From Urophycis tenuis (Eukaryota > Chordata > Actinopteri > Gadiformes > Phycidae): a DNA stretch of 64,000 bases. The stretch covers positions 11,419,219 to 11,483,218 of the forward strand of contig JAXIVH010000007.1 in the NCBI GenBank assembly GCA_036785325.1, read 5' to 3'. Of this stretch, positions 12,263 through 22,300 are shown piece after piece. Under the pieces are notes generated by a model that searched no databases, was not told the origin of the DNA, and saw only the letters and a list, made by a program, of their open reading frames with translations. Both the position numbers and the translations under genes were made by a program. How positions within the stretch are numbered: the first letter of the stretch is position 1; each line of letters opens with the position of its first letter.

Positions 12263-12792
12263 TAAGGGCATGCAATACACACCCATTGTAATCTCATCAT
12301 TTTTCCAAAAATGATCATGGTCATTGAACAGTGATTGATCAAAAAGTATATGACCTATCAAAACATGGAAATATACATAAAATACACAAGACTTTTGTCT
12401 ACTGTTTAAAGTTGAAATGGAGTCTCTAGGTGAAAGTATGCAGGAGCAGCAGACAGCCGTAGGCAGTAGTAAAAGTATTTATTTTTTGACCTCCTCCCAT
12501 GCATTCTCTATGGGAAAATATTCACAGTTTTTTGCAAATAACTTCATGAAAAATTAATATTATTTTAAGAAATCGAATAGCACACCGATCCCGATGAAGA
12601 CGCACATTTTGATATATAATTTGTCCTACAACTCTTCCAGTTGTAGGACTAGTAGCGAATCAAAAAAAGCGAGGAAGAGGAATAATAAGAAAAAATCCAC
12701 AGGAGAACAATAGTGCTCGGGGCTTCGCCCCGAGCACTGGCTCCACAGCTTTGCTGTAAGGCCAGTGCTCGGTGCGTTTGCCCCGTGCACTA
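12263..12792 (+). repeat. Array unit 5, 3' part only
   Basis: Begins TAAGGGCATGCAATAC, which is exactly the point where unit 3 was cut off, and contains the last 400 bases of a unit, hairpin at 12623-12649 and a tail ending CCCGTGCACTA. It is the complement of the truncated unit 3, as expected if units recombined at the CCCTAA site. Confidence 0.75.
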
Positions 12793-14507
12793 ATAATAAA
12801 TTTTATTTCTAGTGCACTTTTTATCAGCAGATCTCAAAGTGCTACAATGTTAAAAGAGGTTAAAACAAGGTAATGAACATTAGAAATACACTCAGTAACA
12901 ATAAGACAAGGTTAAAATCAGTTCTTGGCTAGCAGCCATAGGCCTTTCTAAATAAAAAAGTTTTTAGGCCTGTTTTAAAAGAGTCTAGTCTCTGAGTGGC
13001 CCTTAGCTGGGTGGGGAGGCTGTTCCATAGCCGTGGTGCAGCCGAGCAGAAGGCTCGATCCCCTATGGTAGAGAGCTTGGTAGTGGGGACTTTGAGGAGC
13101 AGGGTGTTTGTAGATCTGAGGGTGCGGGTGGTGGATTGGAGGGTGATGAGTTCTTTGAGATATGTAGGAGAATGTCCGTGGATGCATTTATGGGTGAGTA
13201 GCAGAATTTTGTAATTGATCCGGGATGAAACAGGGAGCCAGTGCAGTGATTGAAGAATGGGAGTGATGTGCTCGTGTTTACGGGCTCTCATCAGGACCCT
13301 GGCAGCGCTGTTCTGGATGTATTGTAGCTTCTGGATGGTTTTGCCAGGAATCCCGATGAAGAGCCCGTTGCAGTAGTCCAATCTTGATGAGATGAAGGCA
13401 TGGACCAGTTGTTCTGCTGCTGGGAGGGATAGAGTGGGACGGAGTCTTGAAATATTGCGGAGATGGTAAAAAGAAGTTTTGCACAGGTGTTTTATGTGGT
13501 CGTTGAAGGTCAGGTGGGGGTCAAACCGAACTCCCAGGTTTGTTGCTGAGGCGGAGAGGGGAATGATCTGTCCGTCGAAGGTAAGTTGGGATATAGGTGA
13601 GGAGTGAACCTGATGAGGGGTACCAATGAGGAGTGCTTCCGTTTTATTGCTATTTAACTGGAGGGAGTTACCGGTCATCCATGCCTTGATTTCCTCAAGG
13701 CAGGAGGTAAGGGATGACAGGGCTGTGGAGGGGTTTGGGGCGGTTTTGATATAGAGTTGTGTGTCGTCAGCATAGCAGTGGAAGGAGAGTCCGTGTTTAC
13801 TGATGACTTGACCGAGAAGAAGCATGTAGATGGTGAAGAGGATGGGGGCAAGGACTGACCCCTGGGGAACGCCACAGGTGACACGGAGCGGCCTGGACTC
13901 ACATCCTCCGAGTGAGACATGTTCAGTTCTATTTGAAAGGTAGGTTTTGAACCACTGCAGTGCGTGATCTGTCAGTTGAATCGTGTTGTTGAGACGTTCG
14001 AGGAGGATGGTGTGGTCCACGGTATCGAAGGCTGCTGTCAGGTCCAGGAGGATGAGGAGTGATGGTGACCCTGATCAGCTGTCATCAGAAGGTCATTTGT
14101 CACCCTGAGCAGAGCTGTCTCCGTGCTGTGTGCTGAACGAAAGCCTGACTGAAATTTTTCAAATAGGTTGTTTTGTGTGAGGAAGTCCTGGAGCTGTATG
14201 GCAACTATTTTCTCAAGTACCTTGGACAGAAATGGGAGGTTTGAGATAGGCCTGTAGTTTGCAAGGTTGTCCGGGTCCAGGGAGGGTTTCTTTAGGAGAG
14301 GACGAATGACAGCAGCTTTGAGGGCAGGTCGAACATGGGCGGTTTGGAATGAGAGGTTAACTACCTGAGTGATGATTGGGCTGATGATAGAGATGTGTGA
14401 TTTGAGCAGGGGAGTTGGGAAGGGGTCTAAGCAGCAGGTAGTCGGCTTCATTCCTCTGATGGTTTTCTCGATGTAGCTCTGCTGGACCTCAGAGAAGCAG
14501 GGGAGGG
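12793..14507 (-). pseudogene. L2-type LINE, 5'-truncated (RT and C-terminal domain)
   Basis: On the minus strand the reading starts in the RT (NYRPISNLPFLSKVLEKI, FQSGFRSAHSTETALL) at about 14500-14080. It shifts frame near 14070, then runs 363 codons to 12929. That frame has GVPQGSVLAPILF, the YADD catalytic motif near 13755, and the C-terminal block SLHWLPVSSRINYKILL with a final LWNSLPTQLR, typical of L2-like LINEs. The 3' end lies at the left with a TAA-rich tail. Endonuclease and ORF1 are absent, so this is a 5'-truncated insertion into Gypsy element 1, flanked by ACCAAT. The large tandem array sits inside its tail. Confidence 0.85.
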
Positions 14508-14513
14508 ACCAAT
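14508..14513. repeat. Target-site duplication ACCAAT, right copy
   Basis: Partner of 4109-4114; marks the 5' end of the inserted minus-strand L2 LINE. Confidence 0.8.
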
Positions 14514-15057
14514 GATGTTTGTCAAATACTGCCCAGACCCCGCGCTCTCCGCTGTGTTTAAATTTAAAGCGCCCCAGCAATGGACAGCCGGTGAAATACA
14601 AGAGCACCTTGACCGCCATCACATTGAGATGGGGACCACACACACTAGGCATGTGGGGATTCACACCCAGGCGCCGGCGTTCAATGGCTCGGATGCTCAG
14701 CAGGACAGGAATGGCAACATGAAAAAGGAAAGTGGGGTGATGGAAAAGTCCCAATGTGATGAGGGCTGTATGGAAATGCTGGTCAACATTTTAGACCGAG
14801 TTCTTTCTCAAAACAAACAAGAAACCAACAGGCCCATAAACACACAGACACATGGACCTGGTGCCCAAAATCAGATGCGGGCTCAGTTATGTAAAGTCTG
14901 CCAGTCCGCTGAGCATACCACCACCGAGCACTGCAGGAAAGAACGCTTGTGCTTGTCCTGTTTTCGGCCAAACCACATGATTCGAAACTGTCCAAACCAT
15001 CCCGCTCGCCGCGGTCAGAATACCTCGCCTCAACATAACTTGGCTGAGTTAAACTAG
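14514..15057 (+). pseudogene. Gypsy element 1 gag, C-terminal part with zinc knuckles
   Basis: Continuation of the split gag, reading MFVKYCPDPALSAVFKFK and onward. Near its end are two cysteine knuckles. The first is CKVCQSAEHTTTEHC, with five residues between His and the last Cys. The second is the canonical CLSCFRPNHMIRNC (CX2CX4HX4C). These bind genomic RNA in the nucleocapsid. The frame ends at TAG 15055. The coding sense is intact here, but the gene is broken upstream by stops and by the 10.4-kb insertion. Confidence 0.8.
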
Positions 15058-15254
15058 TAGGCCCGTGCCTCGGGGGTACAGGTGCGGGTGGTGTCAGCGA
15101 GAACCCCATCAATGATATTAGACAGCATTACCTGGAGGCATGCGCCGGGGCTCCGGCGGGTGCACACATTATCGCACAGAACACACAGAGGGTTGGGCCT
15201 TATGATGAGCTGTTTTATACCCCAGTCAGGATCAACCAATATCAGGTCAAGGGT

Positions 15255-16349
15255 ATGATAGACTCAGGTTCCATGGCGTGTACTCTCAGTGAGCAAGTGG
15301 AACAGCAGATGTTGGGCAACAAGTTGCTGCCCGCGGAGACTGCAATGAAAGAGGAGGTAGTGCTGGTAGGCTGTGGGGGAGTAAAGACTACTGCAAAGTG
15401 CATGTATGAGGTAGAGATGGAACTCTATGGTGTAAAATGCATAGTGCCCATTCTTGTAGTACCAGGCCAGCATGACGAGTTGATAATCGGATCAAACGTT
15501 ATCCGGTTCCTTACCCACCAGCTGAAGTCGACCGATGACTACTGGTGCATGGTGTCCCAAGGTGATGTACCCAAGCAGTGTGAGCAGTTCCTCGACCTAC
15601 TGACTAGCTCATGTCGTTGGAGGGGTGGGAATGCTCCGGAGAAAATAGGGACCTTAAAGTTGGGACAGGCAGTTACGTTATTGGCTAGGACCGAGCATTT
15701 GGTTTGGAGGAGGTTACCCAAAAATGTTCCGATGTCGCCGGGTAGCGCAGTCATTGTGGAGCCGACCACGTCCAAGTCTATGCCTCGTAACATTCTGGTT
15801 GCCCGCACTCTCATGTCCATGTGGGGGGATGGATGGGTGGCTATGAAGGTTACCAACTTAGCTGACAAACCCGTAGTGCTGAGAAGGAACTGCAAACTAG
15901 CGGATGTGTCCCCCTGCTTAGCAGTGGAAGATTTTGATGTTGTCCAGGGCATTGGCAGGGTTGAAAAAGGGAGTTCCGAGGGTGGAGTTGTTGAGAGCCA
16001 GGTTGGGGAACTCAAGGAGCATCTGCAGCAGGCCGGACTCACTGGTGTTGATATAGACGGATGTGACGCAAGTCCCGAAGGCAGGGAGAAGTTAGTTAAA
16101 CTGCTCGAACAGTACAATGATGTCTTTTCAAAACACACTTTGGATTGTGGCCAGGCCCAGGATTTTACCCACAGAATACGGATGACGGATGACAGGCCGT
16201 TCCGATTGCCGTACCGCCGGGTGCCCCCGGCCCAGTACCAAAAGTTGTGGCAGGTACTCTCGGAGATGGAGGAGCAGGAGATTATCCAAAAGTCTACTAG
16301 TGAGTATGCGTCTCCGCTAGTGTTGGTTTGGAAAAAAATAGAAGTTTGA
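15255..16349 (+). pseudogene. Gypsy element 1 protease and start of reverse transcriptase
   Basis: The aspartic protease active site is IDSGS at the start of the frame, followed by a flap-like region and ELIIGSNVIRFL. The frame then runs to the RT N-terminus (RMTDDRPFRLPYRRVPPAQY, IIQKSTSEYASPLVLVWKK). It ends by frameshift at about 16340; the RT continues in the next frame from 16328. Protease matures the polyprotein and RT copies the RNA. Confidence 0.8.
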
Positions 16350-17257
16350 GGTTGTGCACGGATTTTAGGTGGCTAAACGCGCGCACCCTTAAGGATGCAC
16401 ATCCGCTCCCGCATCAAGCCGACTGTTTAGCTGCACTGGGCGGCAATGCCTACTTTAGTACAATGGACCTGACCTCCGGGTTTTACAATATTCCCGTTGA
16501 GGAGGGTGACAAAAAGTACACAGCATTCACGACTCCAATGGGGCTCTATGAGTACAACAGGATGCCCATGGGGCTTTGCAACAGCCCTGCATCATGTATG
16601 CGCATGATGCTTAGCATCTTTGGGGATTTGAACTTCAGCAGTCTGTTGTGTTACCTTGATGACCTGCTTGTGTTTGCCCCGACAGAGAAGGAAGCATTAG
16701 ACAGACTGGAAGTGGTTTTTCAACGACTAAGGCAGTACCATTTGAAGTTGAGCCCCAAAAAGTGCTATTTACTGCGGTCTTCCATCAAGTTCCTAGGACA
16801 TATTGTAGATGGAAATGGAGTGTCCGTAGACCCAGCAAAGGTGGAGGCCATTCAAAAAATGAACAAGGCACACTTAATGGAGAATGACGGTTGCACACCC
16901 TCGGTGAAGAGAATAAAGTCATTTCTAGGCATGGTATTTTACTACCAACATTTCATCCCAAATTGCTCGGCCGTAGCCAAAGCACTTTTCGCACTTACGG
17001 GTGGACAAAAGAGGCGGGGAAGGACAAAAAAGAACTCGAAGGTGGGGTCATATCGCCGGCTTGTCCCAGCTGATTGGACTGATGAGTATGACAGGGCAGT
17101 GGAGAGTTTGAAGGACAGTTTGCTAAACTGTGTTGTTCTGTCGCACCCAGATTTCAACCGACCCCTTATTTTGTCAATTGACGCGTCGTTAGATGGCCTA
17201 GGAGCCGTATTGTCACAGGTGCCAGAAGGCGAGGAGAAAGCACGCACCATTGCGTGA
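16328..17257 (+). pseudogene. Gypsy element 1 reverse transcriptase core and start of RNase H
   Basis: Contains LRLCTDFRWLNARTLKD, STMDLTSGFYNIPV, MPMGLCNSPASCMRMM and the catalytic YLDD box (near 16652). Then comes GHIVDGNGVSVDPAKVEAI and the RNase H opening LSIDASLDGLGAVLSQ. The frame is lost again at about 17255, where RNase H continues one frame over. Two frameshifts within pol mean the element is dead. Confidence 0.85.
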
Positions 17258-17601
17258 GTAAAGCCCTCAGTAGTTCGCAAAAGAATTACCCGGCCCATCG
17301 GCTTGAATTTTTGGCACTCAAGTGGAGCGTGTGTGACAAGTTTAGTGACTGGTTGAGGGGAACCCATTTTACAGTATGGACGGACAACAACCCTCTCACC
17401 TATATCTTGACCAAACCCAAACTTGACGCATGCGAGCAACGGTGGGTGTCCAAACTAGCCCCGTACACATTCAACTTGAAACACATTGCGGGCACGAAAA
17501 ATGTTGTCGCGGACACGCTGAGCAGGGACCCTTTCACTAGGCCAGTGAGTCATAGGCTCATCACAGTATCACCATTTACTGACCGAGGCAGAGAATGTTG
17601 A
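17254..17601 (+). pseudogene. Gypsy element 1 RNase H, C-terminal part
   Basis: Reads NYPAHRLEFLALKWSV, FTVWTDNNPLTYIL (catalytic Asp), then LKHIAGTKNVVADTLSR, the usual end of Gypsy RNase H. Stop at 17599-17601. Linked to the RT by a frameshift. Confidence 0.8.
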
Positions 17602-17629
17602 TTATGATGGCATCCAAGATACTTTCCGG

Positions 17630-18190
17630 TTGAAAGCCCTGTGCCAGCAGGCGGGGGAACCAGAATGTAGTCAAGTGTCTAGCCGGCATGGGTCACCTGG
17701 GAGTTGGGACAGCGGCGCCGTTAGGGCGGTCTTAGAGTGTCATGATCAATGGGATGTGGCTGTGGGGTCAAGGGCGGTGGAGTTGGTACAGTCAGTACAA
17801 GGACTAGCACAGCCAGGACAGGACTCACTGCCAGTATTCACACTTGATGAGCTCCAGCGTTGCCAGGAGCATGATGATACAATCTCTAGGATTGTGCCGT
17901 TTGTCGTCCGCAGGAGGCGCCCATCGAGGCGGGAGAGAGCCAGGTTTAGTGCTAGGGACCTAGCGCTAATGAAGCAGTGGGACAGGCTCAAAGTGCACGA
18001 TGGTGTTCTGTACCGGGTCATTAAGGACCAGTTTACCAAGCAAAGAAGGCAACAGTTTGTTCTACCTGAGAGTTTGAAAGAAAAGGCGTTGCATGGTTTG
18101 CACAACACAGCAGGGCATCAGGGACAGGCTAGAACGTTACACCTGGCCAGGCAACGTTTCTGTGACAGTTTGACAACTGTCCCTGTCTAA
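17630..18190 (+). pseudogene. Gypsy element 1 integrase N-terminus, truncated
   Basis: After a linker the frame reaches the integrase zinc-binding start (LHGLHNTAGHQGQARTLHLARQRF). It is cut off at about 18165, before the CxxC pair and the whole catalytic core. The rest of integrase, the polypurine tract and the 3' LTR are absent. The break lies about 270 bases before the LTR of Gypsy element 2. Confidence 0.75.
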
Positions 18191-18436
18191 CTGCCTGTTT
18201 ACCTGCCTATCAATAGCGCGCATTGATAGTGTATGAACAGTAAACATTCACGCACACAACATAGTCAAGCTATTTATTTAAGGAACAACACAACACATAC
18301 GTACAGTCTCTCCTCTCACCGTGGCTCTGTACTGCAGTCTAAAAGAGTCAGGGTTGGGCTGAGGGCTTTAAATATGGTGTCAGGAAGCACCTGCTGCCAC
18401 TAATTGGCCCAGATTGGGCCAAACCATTTTTCCTTG
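18191..18436. other. No gene recognised; spacer between two Gypsy elements
   Basis: No frame or terminal repeat that I can identify. It lies between the truncated integrase of element 1 and the LTR of element 2. Confidence 0.3.
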
Positions 18437-19079
18437 TGTCAAGGGGGGACACTGGACATTGACTTTGAGATTCATGAGCAACAAGCTTAAATGTATGTGT
18501 GAAAATCATTTTCTGCAAGGTAAAATTAAGGTTAACATGCATGCTGTATTGTTGATGAGTTTATTCATGAGATCTGCAAAATACTACAGGATGATAATCC
18601 CCCTGTTGATTGGACCTGTCTAGTGGGAGGGGCCATGGGGTATAAAAGGGGTGAGCTGCTGCTGTCCTGACAGTCTGTTGTATGCTGTCGCCAGAAGAGG
18701 TGTCTGCATTGGGCAGGGTGCTCAGCTTTTCGTGAGATACCAAAGATCTCCTGAGGTGATTATTCTATTATGTTGTAAATTATGGTTAAATGCATCGAGT
18801 TCAATTTATTTATTTTGCTAATGGATTATTTGATTTATTGACATTGATTATTTGAAGTACCGGTATTTGATTGTGAATATACTTGATTTATTATGTTTTA
18901 CTTTTTACTATTTTCAGATGTTTGGGTTCTGGCCTTCTCTGTATGTTTTGCACTTATTTGACACTTTGGGGGAATAAATGTTCAAAAACCGATTTGCAAC
19001 CGTGTGCCTTGCCATCCTTTGGGTTTGAAAATCCAGTCTATTAAGGTTACATTACCTTCACCCGAGGCGGGGTGTGACA
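18437..19079 (+). mobile_element. 5' LTR of Gypsy element 2 (Gmr1-like)
   Basis: Begins TGTCAAGG and ends GTGTGACA (5-bp inverted TGTCA/TGACA). TATA box TATAAAA at 18641 and AATAAA at 18973. It is followed at once by a primer-site-like sequence. About 643 bp. No second copy of this LTR is seen in the window. Confidence 0.7.
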
Positions 19080-19080
19080 A

Positions 19081-19098
19081 TTGGTGGCAGTGGTGGGA
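19081..19098 (+). promoter_or_regulatory. Candidate primer binding site of Gypsy element 2
   Basis: TTGGTGGCAGTGGTGGGA begins one base after the LTR end, starting with TGG after one T. The position is right for a primer site; I cannot name the tRNA. Confidence 0.5.
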
Positions 19099-19375
19099 TG
19101 GCAGGCCGCGGAGGTTTGAACAAGCCTAGCAGAGGCAGAGCGAGAAGTGGGTTACGATCCCAAGTGTCAGTGCTAGCAACTAAAGAGGAGGCTGAAGAGG
19201 TGGCCAATCCGAGGACCATGGCGATGGAGCTGGAAGGGGCGCTGGCCATGGATGAGGATCGTGAAGGATTTGGATGGAACACCGAGGAATCTGAAGAAGA
19301 TGTTCGAGGTTATGAGAACTTGGGGGTTAGGCCTAAGGGGAAAAAAAGGGGTCTAGAAAGGCTTGGTGGTCTGCT
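19098..19375 (+). CDS. Gypsy element 2 gag N-terminal leader frame
   Basis: ATG 19098 opens MAGRGGLNKPSRGRARSG, basic then acidic, up to KGKKRGLERLGG. The large gag-pol frame is one base back, with its last upstream stop at 19334. The two frames overlap around an A7/G4 run at 19341-19351. Either a base was gained or lost in that run, or a minus-one ribosomal slip joins the frames. The flanking codons read as one protein if shifted there. Without this segment gag-pol could start at ATG 19424. Confidence 0.5.
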
Positions 19376-19396
19376 GAGCCACCGAGGACTACAACA

Positions 19397-22300
19397 TTGT
19401 CAGGGGAACCTACACTGGTTGACATGTTCAAAGACTTTTTGATTGGCCAGCAACGTAGGGAGGGTGTATTGGTCCGTGAAATTCAGCAGTTAAAAAATGC
19501 CATTACCGTGCCTAATAAAACTGCCTCACCGGTTAGCCAAAATGCTAACCCTCCTCTTAACCTTCCTTCTGATGGTAGTCTTCGTGTGCAGACGCCCACA
19601 GACACACAGACACACACACACACAACCACTCCCAGATCTCAAGCTTCAACACCAAATCCTCCTCCATCTCCATCCAGAGATTCTTCCACCACACCTCTGC
19701 GTCCAGGTCCAAAGATGCTCCCTTTCCAAGAGGGAGAGGACATTGAGAACTTTCTGGTGCGCTTTGAGCGGGTCGCTCGCACCTGGGGCTGGCCTTCGTC
19801 TGAATGGGCTTGTCGGCTCATTCCTCTCTTGACAGGTAAAGCCCTGGATGCCTACTCCGCGATGGAGGAAGACGACTCCAACGTCTACGCTAGCCTTAAA
19901 GAAGCACTACTTGCAAAATTCGACATCTCTCCTGAGACATACAGACTTCAGTTCCGGTCAACCTACATACCCCCTGGTGAATCTCCCAAGGAGACTTATA
20001 ACAGACTCAAAGGACTCTACAGAAGATGGATCAAGCCAGAGCAGCGGTCCAAAGATGACATTGCCGAGCTTATCATTCTTGAGCAAATGCTTCGCATGCT
20101 TCCCAGCGAAATGAAGACCTGGGTCAAGGAACACGAGCCAGAAGATGGACTTACTGCAGCTAAGCTTGCAGGCCAGTACTTGAATGCTCGCAAAGGTCTC
20201 AGAACGCCAAGGCAACAGAATACCCGAGTAGCATCCCAAGGGGCAGCTGTCGTGTCTCACAAAGGAGGTGAGCACAGAGCCAGTGGTCCCGTGAGTGTTT
20301 CAGGCACCTTTGGGGAGAAGAGAGGATTCCGGAGACCGGGTCCAGTGAATGATCTCATCTGCTACCACTGTCAACAGCCAGGGCATTGGGCCTCAGTCTG
20401 TCCTTTGAAAGGGCCCAAACTATCCAGCTTCTGTTATGTGCCACATCCATCTCTCCCAGCTTCAGTTGTGGCACCGTTCCTAGCACCAGATCCTGAACCT
20501 GAGCTTGAACCTGACACTGAGCCTCTCATGATCCCAGCTCGTGTTAACGGTCGTCCAGTGCAAGCACTACTTGACACAGGTAGCTCTGTGACACTGCTTA
20601 ACCATTCCTTTGTCTTGCTTGGCAATCTTGACTATCAGCATGCCTCAGCCATACAATGTGTCCATGGTGATCAAAGAAGGTATCCAGTGACTGATGTGAC
20701 CGTCGTCATTGAAGACCAGGCTTTCTTGCTCCGTGTGGGGGTTCTTGAAAACATGCCTCATGACATGATCTTGGGCAGGGACTTACCCATTCTCCATGAC
20801 CTTGTGCATCAGGCACACCAGAAACGGGTGAAGTCCACTTCAACCCCAGCCATTCAAGAGGCTTATCCAGTACTTACCCGTTCCCAGACAGCCAAGCCAG
20901 GGCTGGAGCCTCTTCCTGACTTGGACCCTTCTTTATGCCAGGGTGGGCAGAAGGGACCCCTGAAAAGCAAACGCCAGCGTCGCCTGGAGAAGATCCAAGG
21001 TACTCCACTGTTAGGCAATCTCTCTAACTTGAAACCTGATGAAGAGTGGCAGGTACCTGAAGACATCAGAGAGCTACAAAGAGCGGATGCCTCACTGGCA
21101 CCCCTACTGGCGAAGATTAAAGATGCTAACGTCACCTTCGTCACGCCAGACCAGAGTGAGAAGTACCTCCTGGAGGATGGAGTCCTGTATACCGCAGGTC
21201 AGCCAGAGAATCGCTTGGTTGTTCCAACTTGTGTTCGGCCTCTTGTACTCCATCTGGCTCATTCCATACCCTGGGCTGGTCATCTTGGGCAAGACAAGAC
21301 TCTGGCTCGAGTCAAAGCCCGCTTCTTTTGGCCTTTAATGGTCAAAGATGTCATTGAGTACTGTCAAACTTGTCCGCAGTGCCAGAAGACTTCTCCGAGA
21401 CGACCTGAGAGGGCTCCACTACTACCTCTTCCTTTCATTGATGTTCCTTTCCGGAGGATTGCAATGGATATCGTCGGACCACTGGACAAGAGCAGTGCAG
21501 GCCATGAATATATCCTTGTCCTCTGTGACTATGCAACCAGGTTTCCAGAGGCCTTCCCACTGAGGAGTATCAAGACACCCAAAGTCATCACTTCACTTGT
21601 CCAGTTCTTCTCACGAGTTGGAATTCCCGATGAGATAATTACGGACCAAGGCACGAACTTCACTTCCAAGCTTATGAAGGAGCTTCACAAACAACTTGGC
21701 ATTACTGGCATTCGCACCACCCCCTATCATCCACAAACTGATGGTTTGGTGGAAAGATTTAACCAAACACTGAAGTCCATGCTACGCAAGTTCGTAGATG
21801 ACACCGGTCGAGACTGGGATAAATGGCTTCCCTTTGTTCTTTTTGCTTATCGAGAGGTACCTCAAGCCTCTACCGGCTTTTCGCCCTTCGAGCTTCTGTA
21901 TGGGTTCCCTATTCAAGGTCCTTTGGATCTCTTGAAGAAATCCTGGGAGTCCAAACCATCCGCATCACAGGGTGTGCTTTCTTATGTGCTGCAGATGCGA
22001 GACCGACTAGAACAATACCGAGCTGAGGCAAAACTAAATCTTGGAAAGGCCCAGCTGAAGCAGAAGACCTGGTATGACCAAAAAGCACGACACAGGGTGC
22101 TACAGCCAGGTCAAAAGGTCATGCTCTTGCTTCCAACCTCCAGCAACAAGTTGCTAGCCCAATGGCAAGGTCCTTACTCCGTTGCCAGACAAGTTGGACC
22201 TGTCACTTATGAGATATCTCATCCGGACAAAGGAAAGGCATCCCAGGTATACCACATCAACCTTCTAAAGGAATGGAAGGAGAGGAAAGGATCTGTGGAA

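Larger units (their letters stand above)
4125..12792. repeat. Tandem array of about 2.2-kb units nested in the L2 tail
   Basis: Four head-to-tail units start at AACTAGAGTTC (4124, 6326, 8528, 10104), followed by a 3'-end partial unit from 12263. Spacings are about 2,202, 2,202, 1,576 and 2,159 bases. Each unit starts with a near-palindrome built on TTCCCTCGAGGGAA. Full units end with the hairpin GTCCTACAACTC/GAGTTGTAGGAC, and some then carry a GC-rich tail ending CCCGTGCACTAA. The subterminal TAGTGCACGGG at the 5' end is the inverse of this 3' end. Asymmetric inverted ends, a 3' hairpin and a CTAA end suggest a non-autonomous Helitron/Helentron; this is inference. No transposase is present. 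Confidence 0.75.

Noticed and set aside
14512..14754. N-terminal 80 codons of the minus-strand frame 14754-14038 as LINE protein
   Set aside because: This part is antisense to Gypsy gag; LINE homology begins only below 14508, at the ACCAAT edge.
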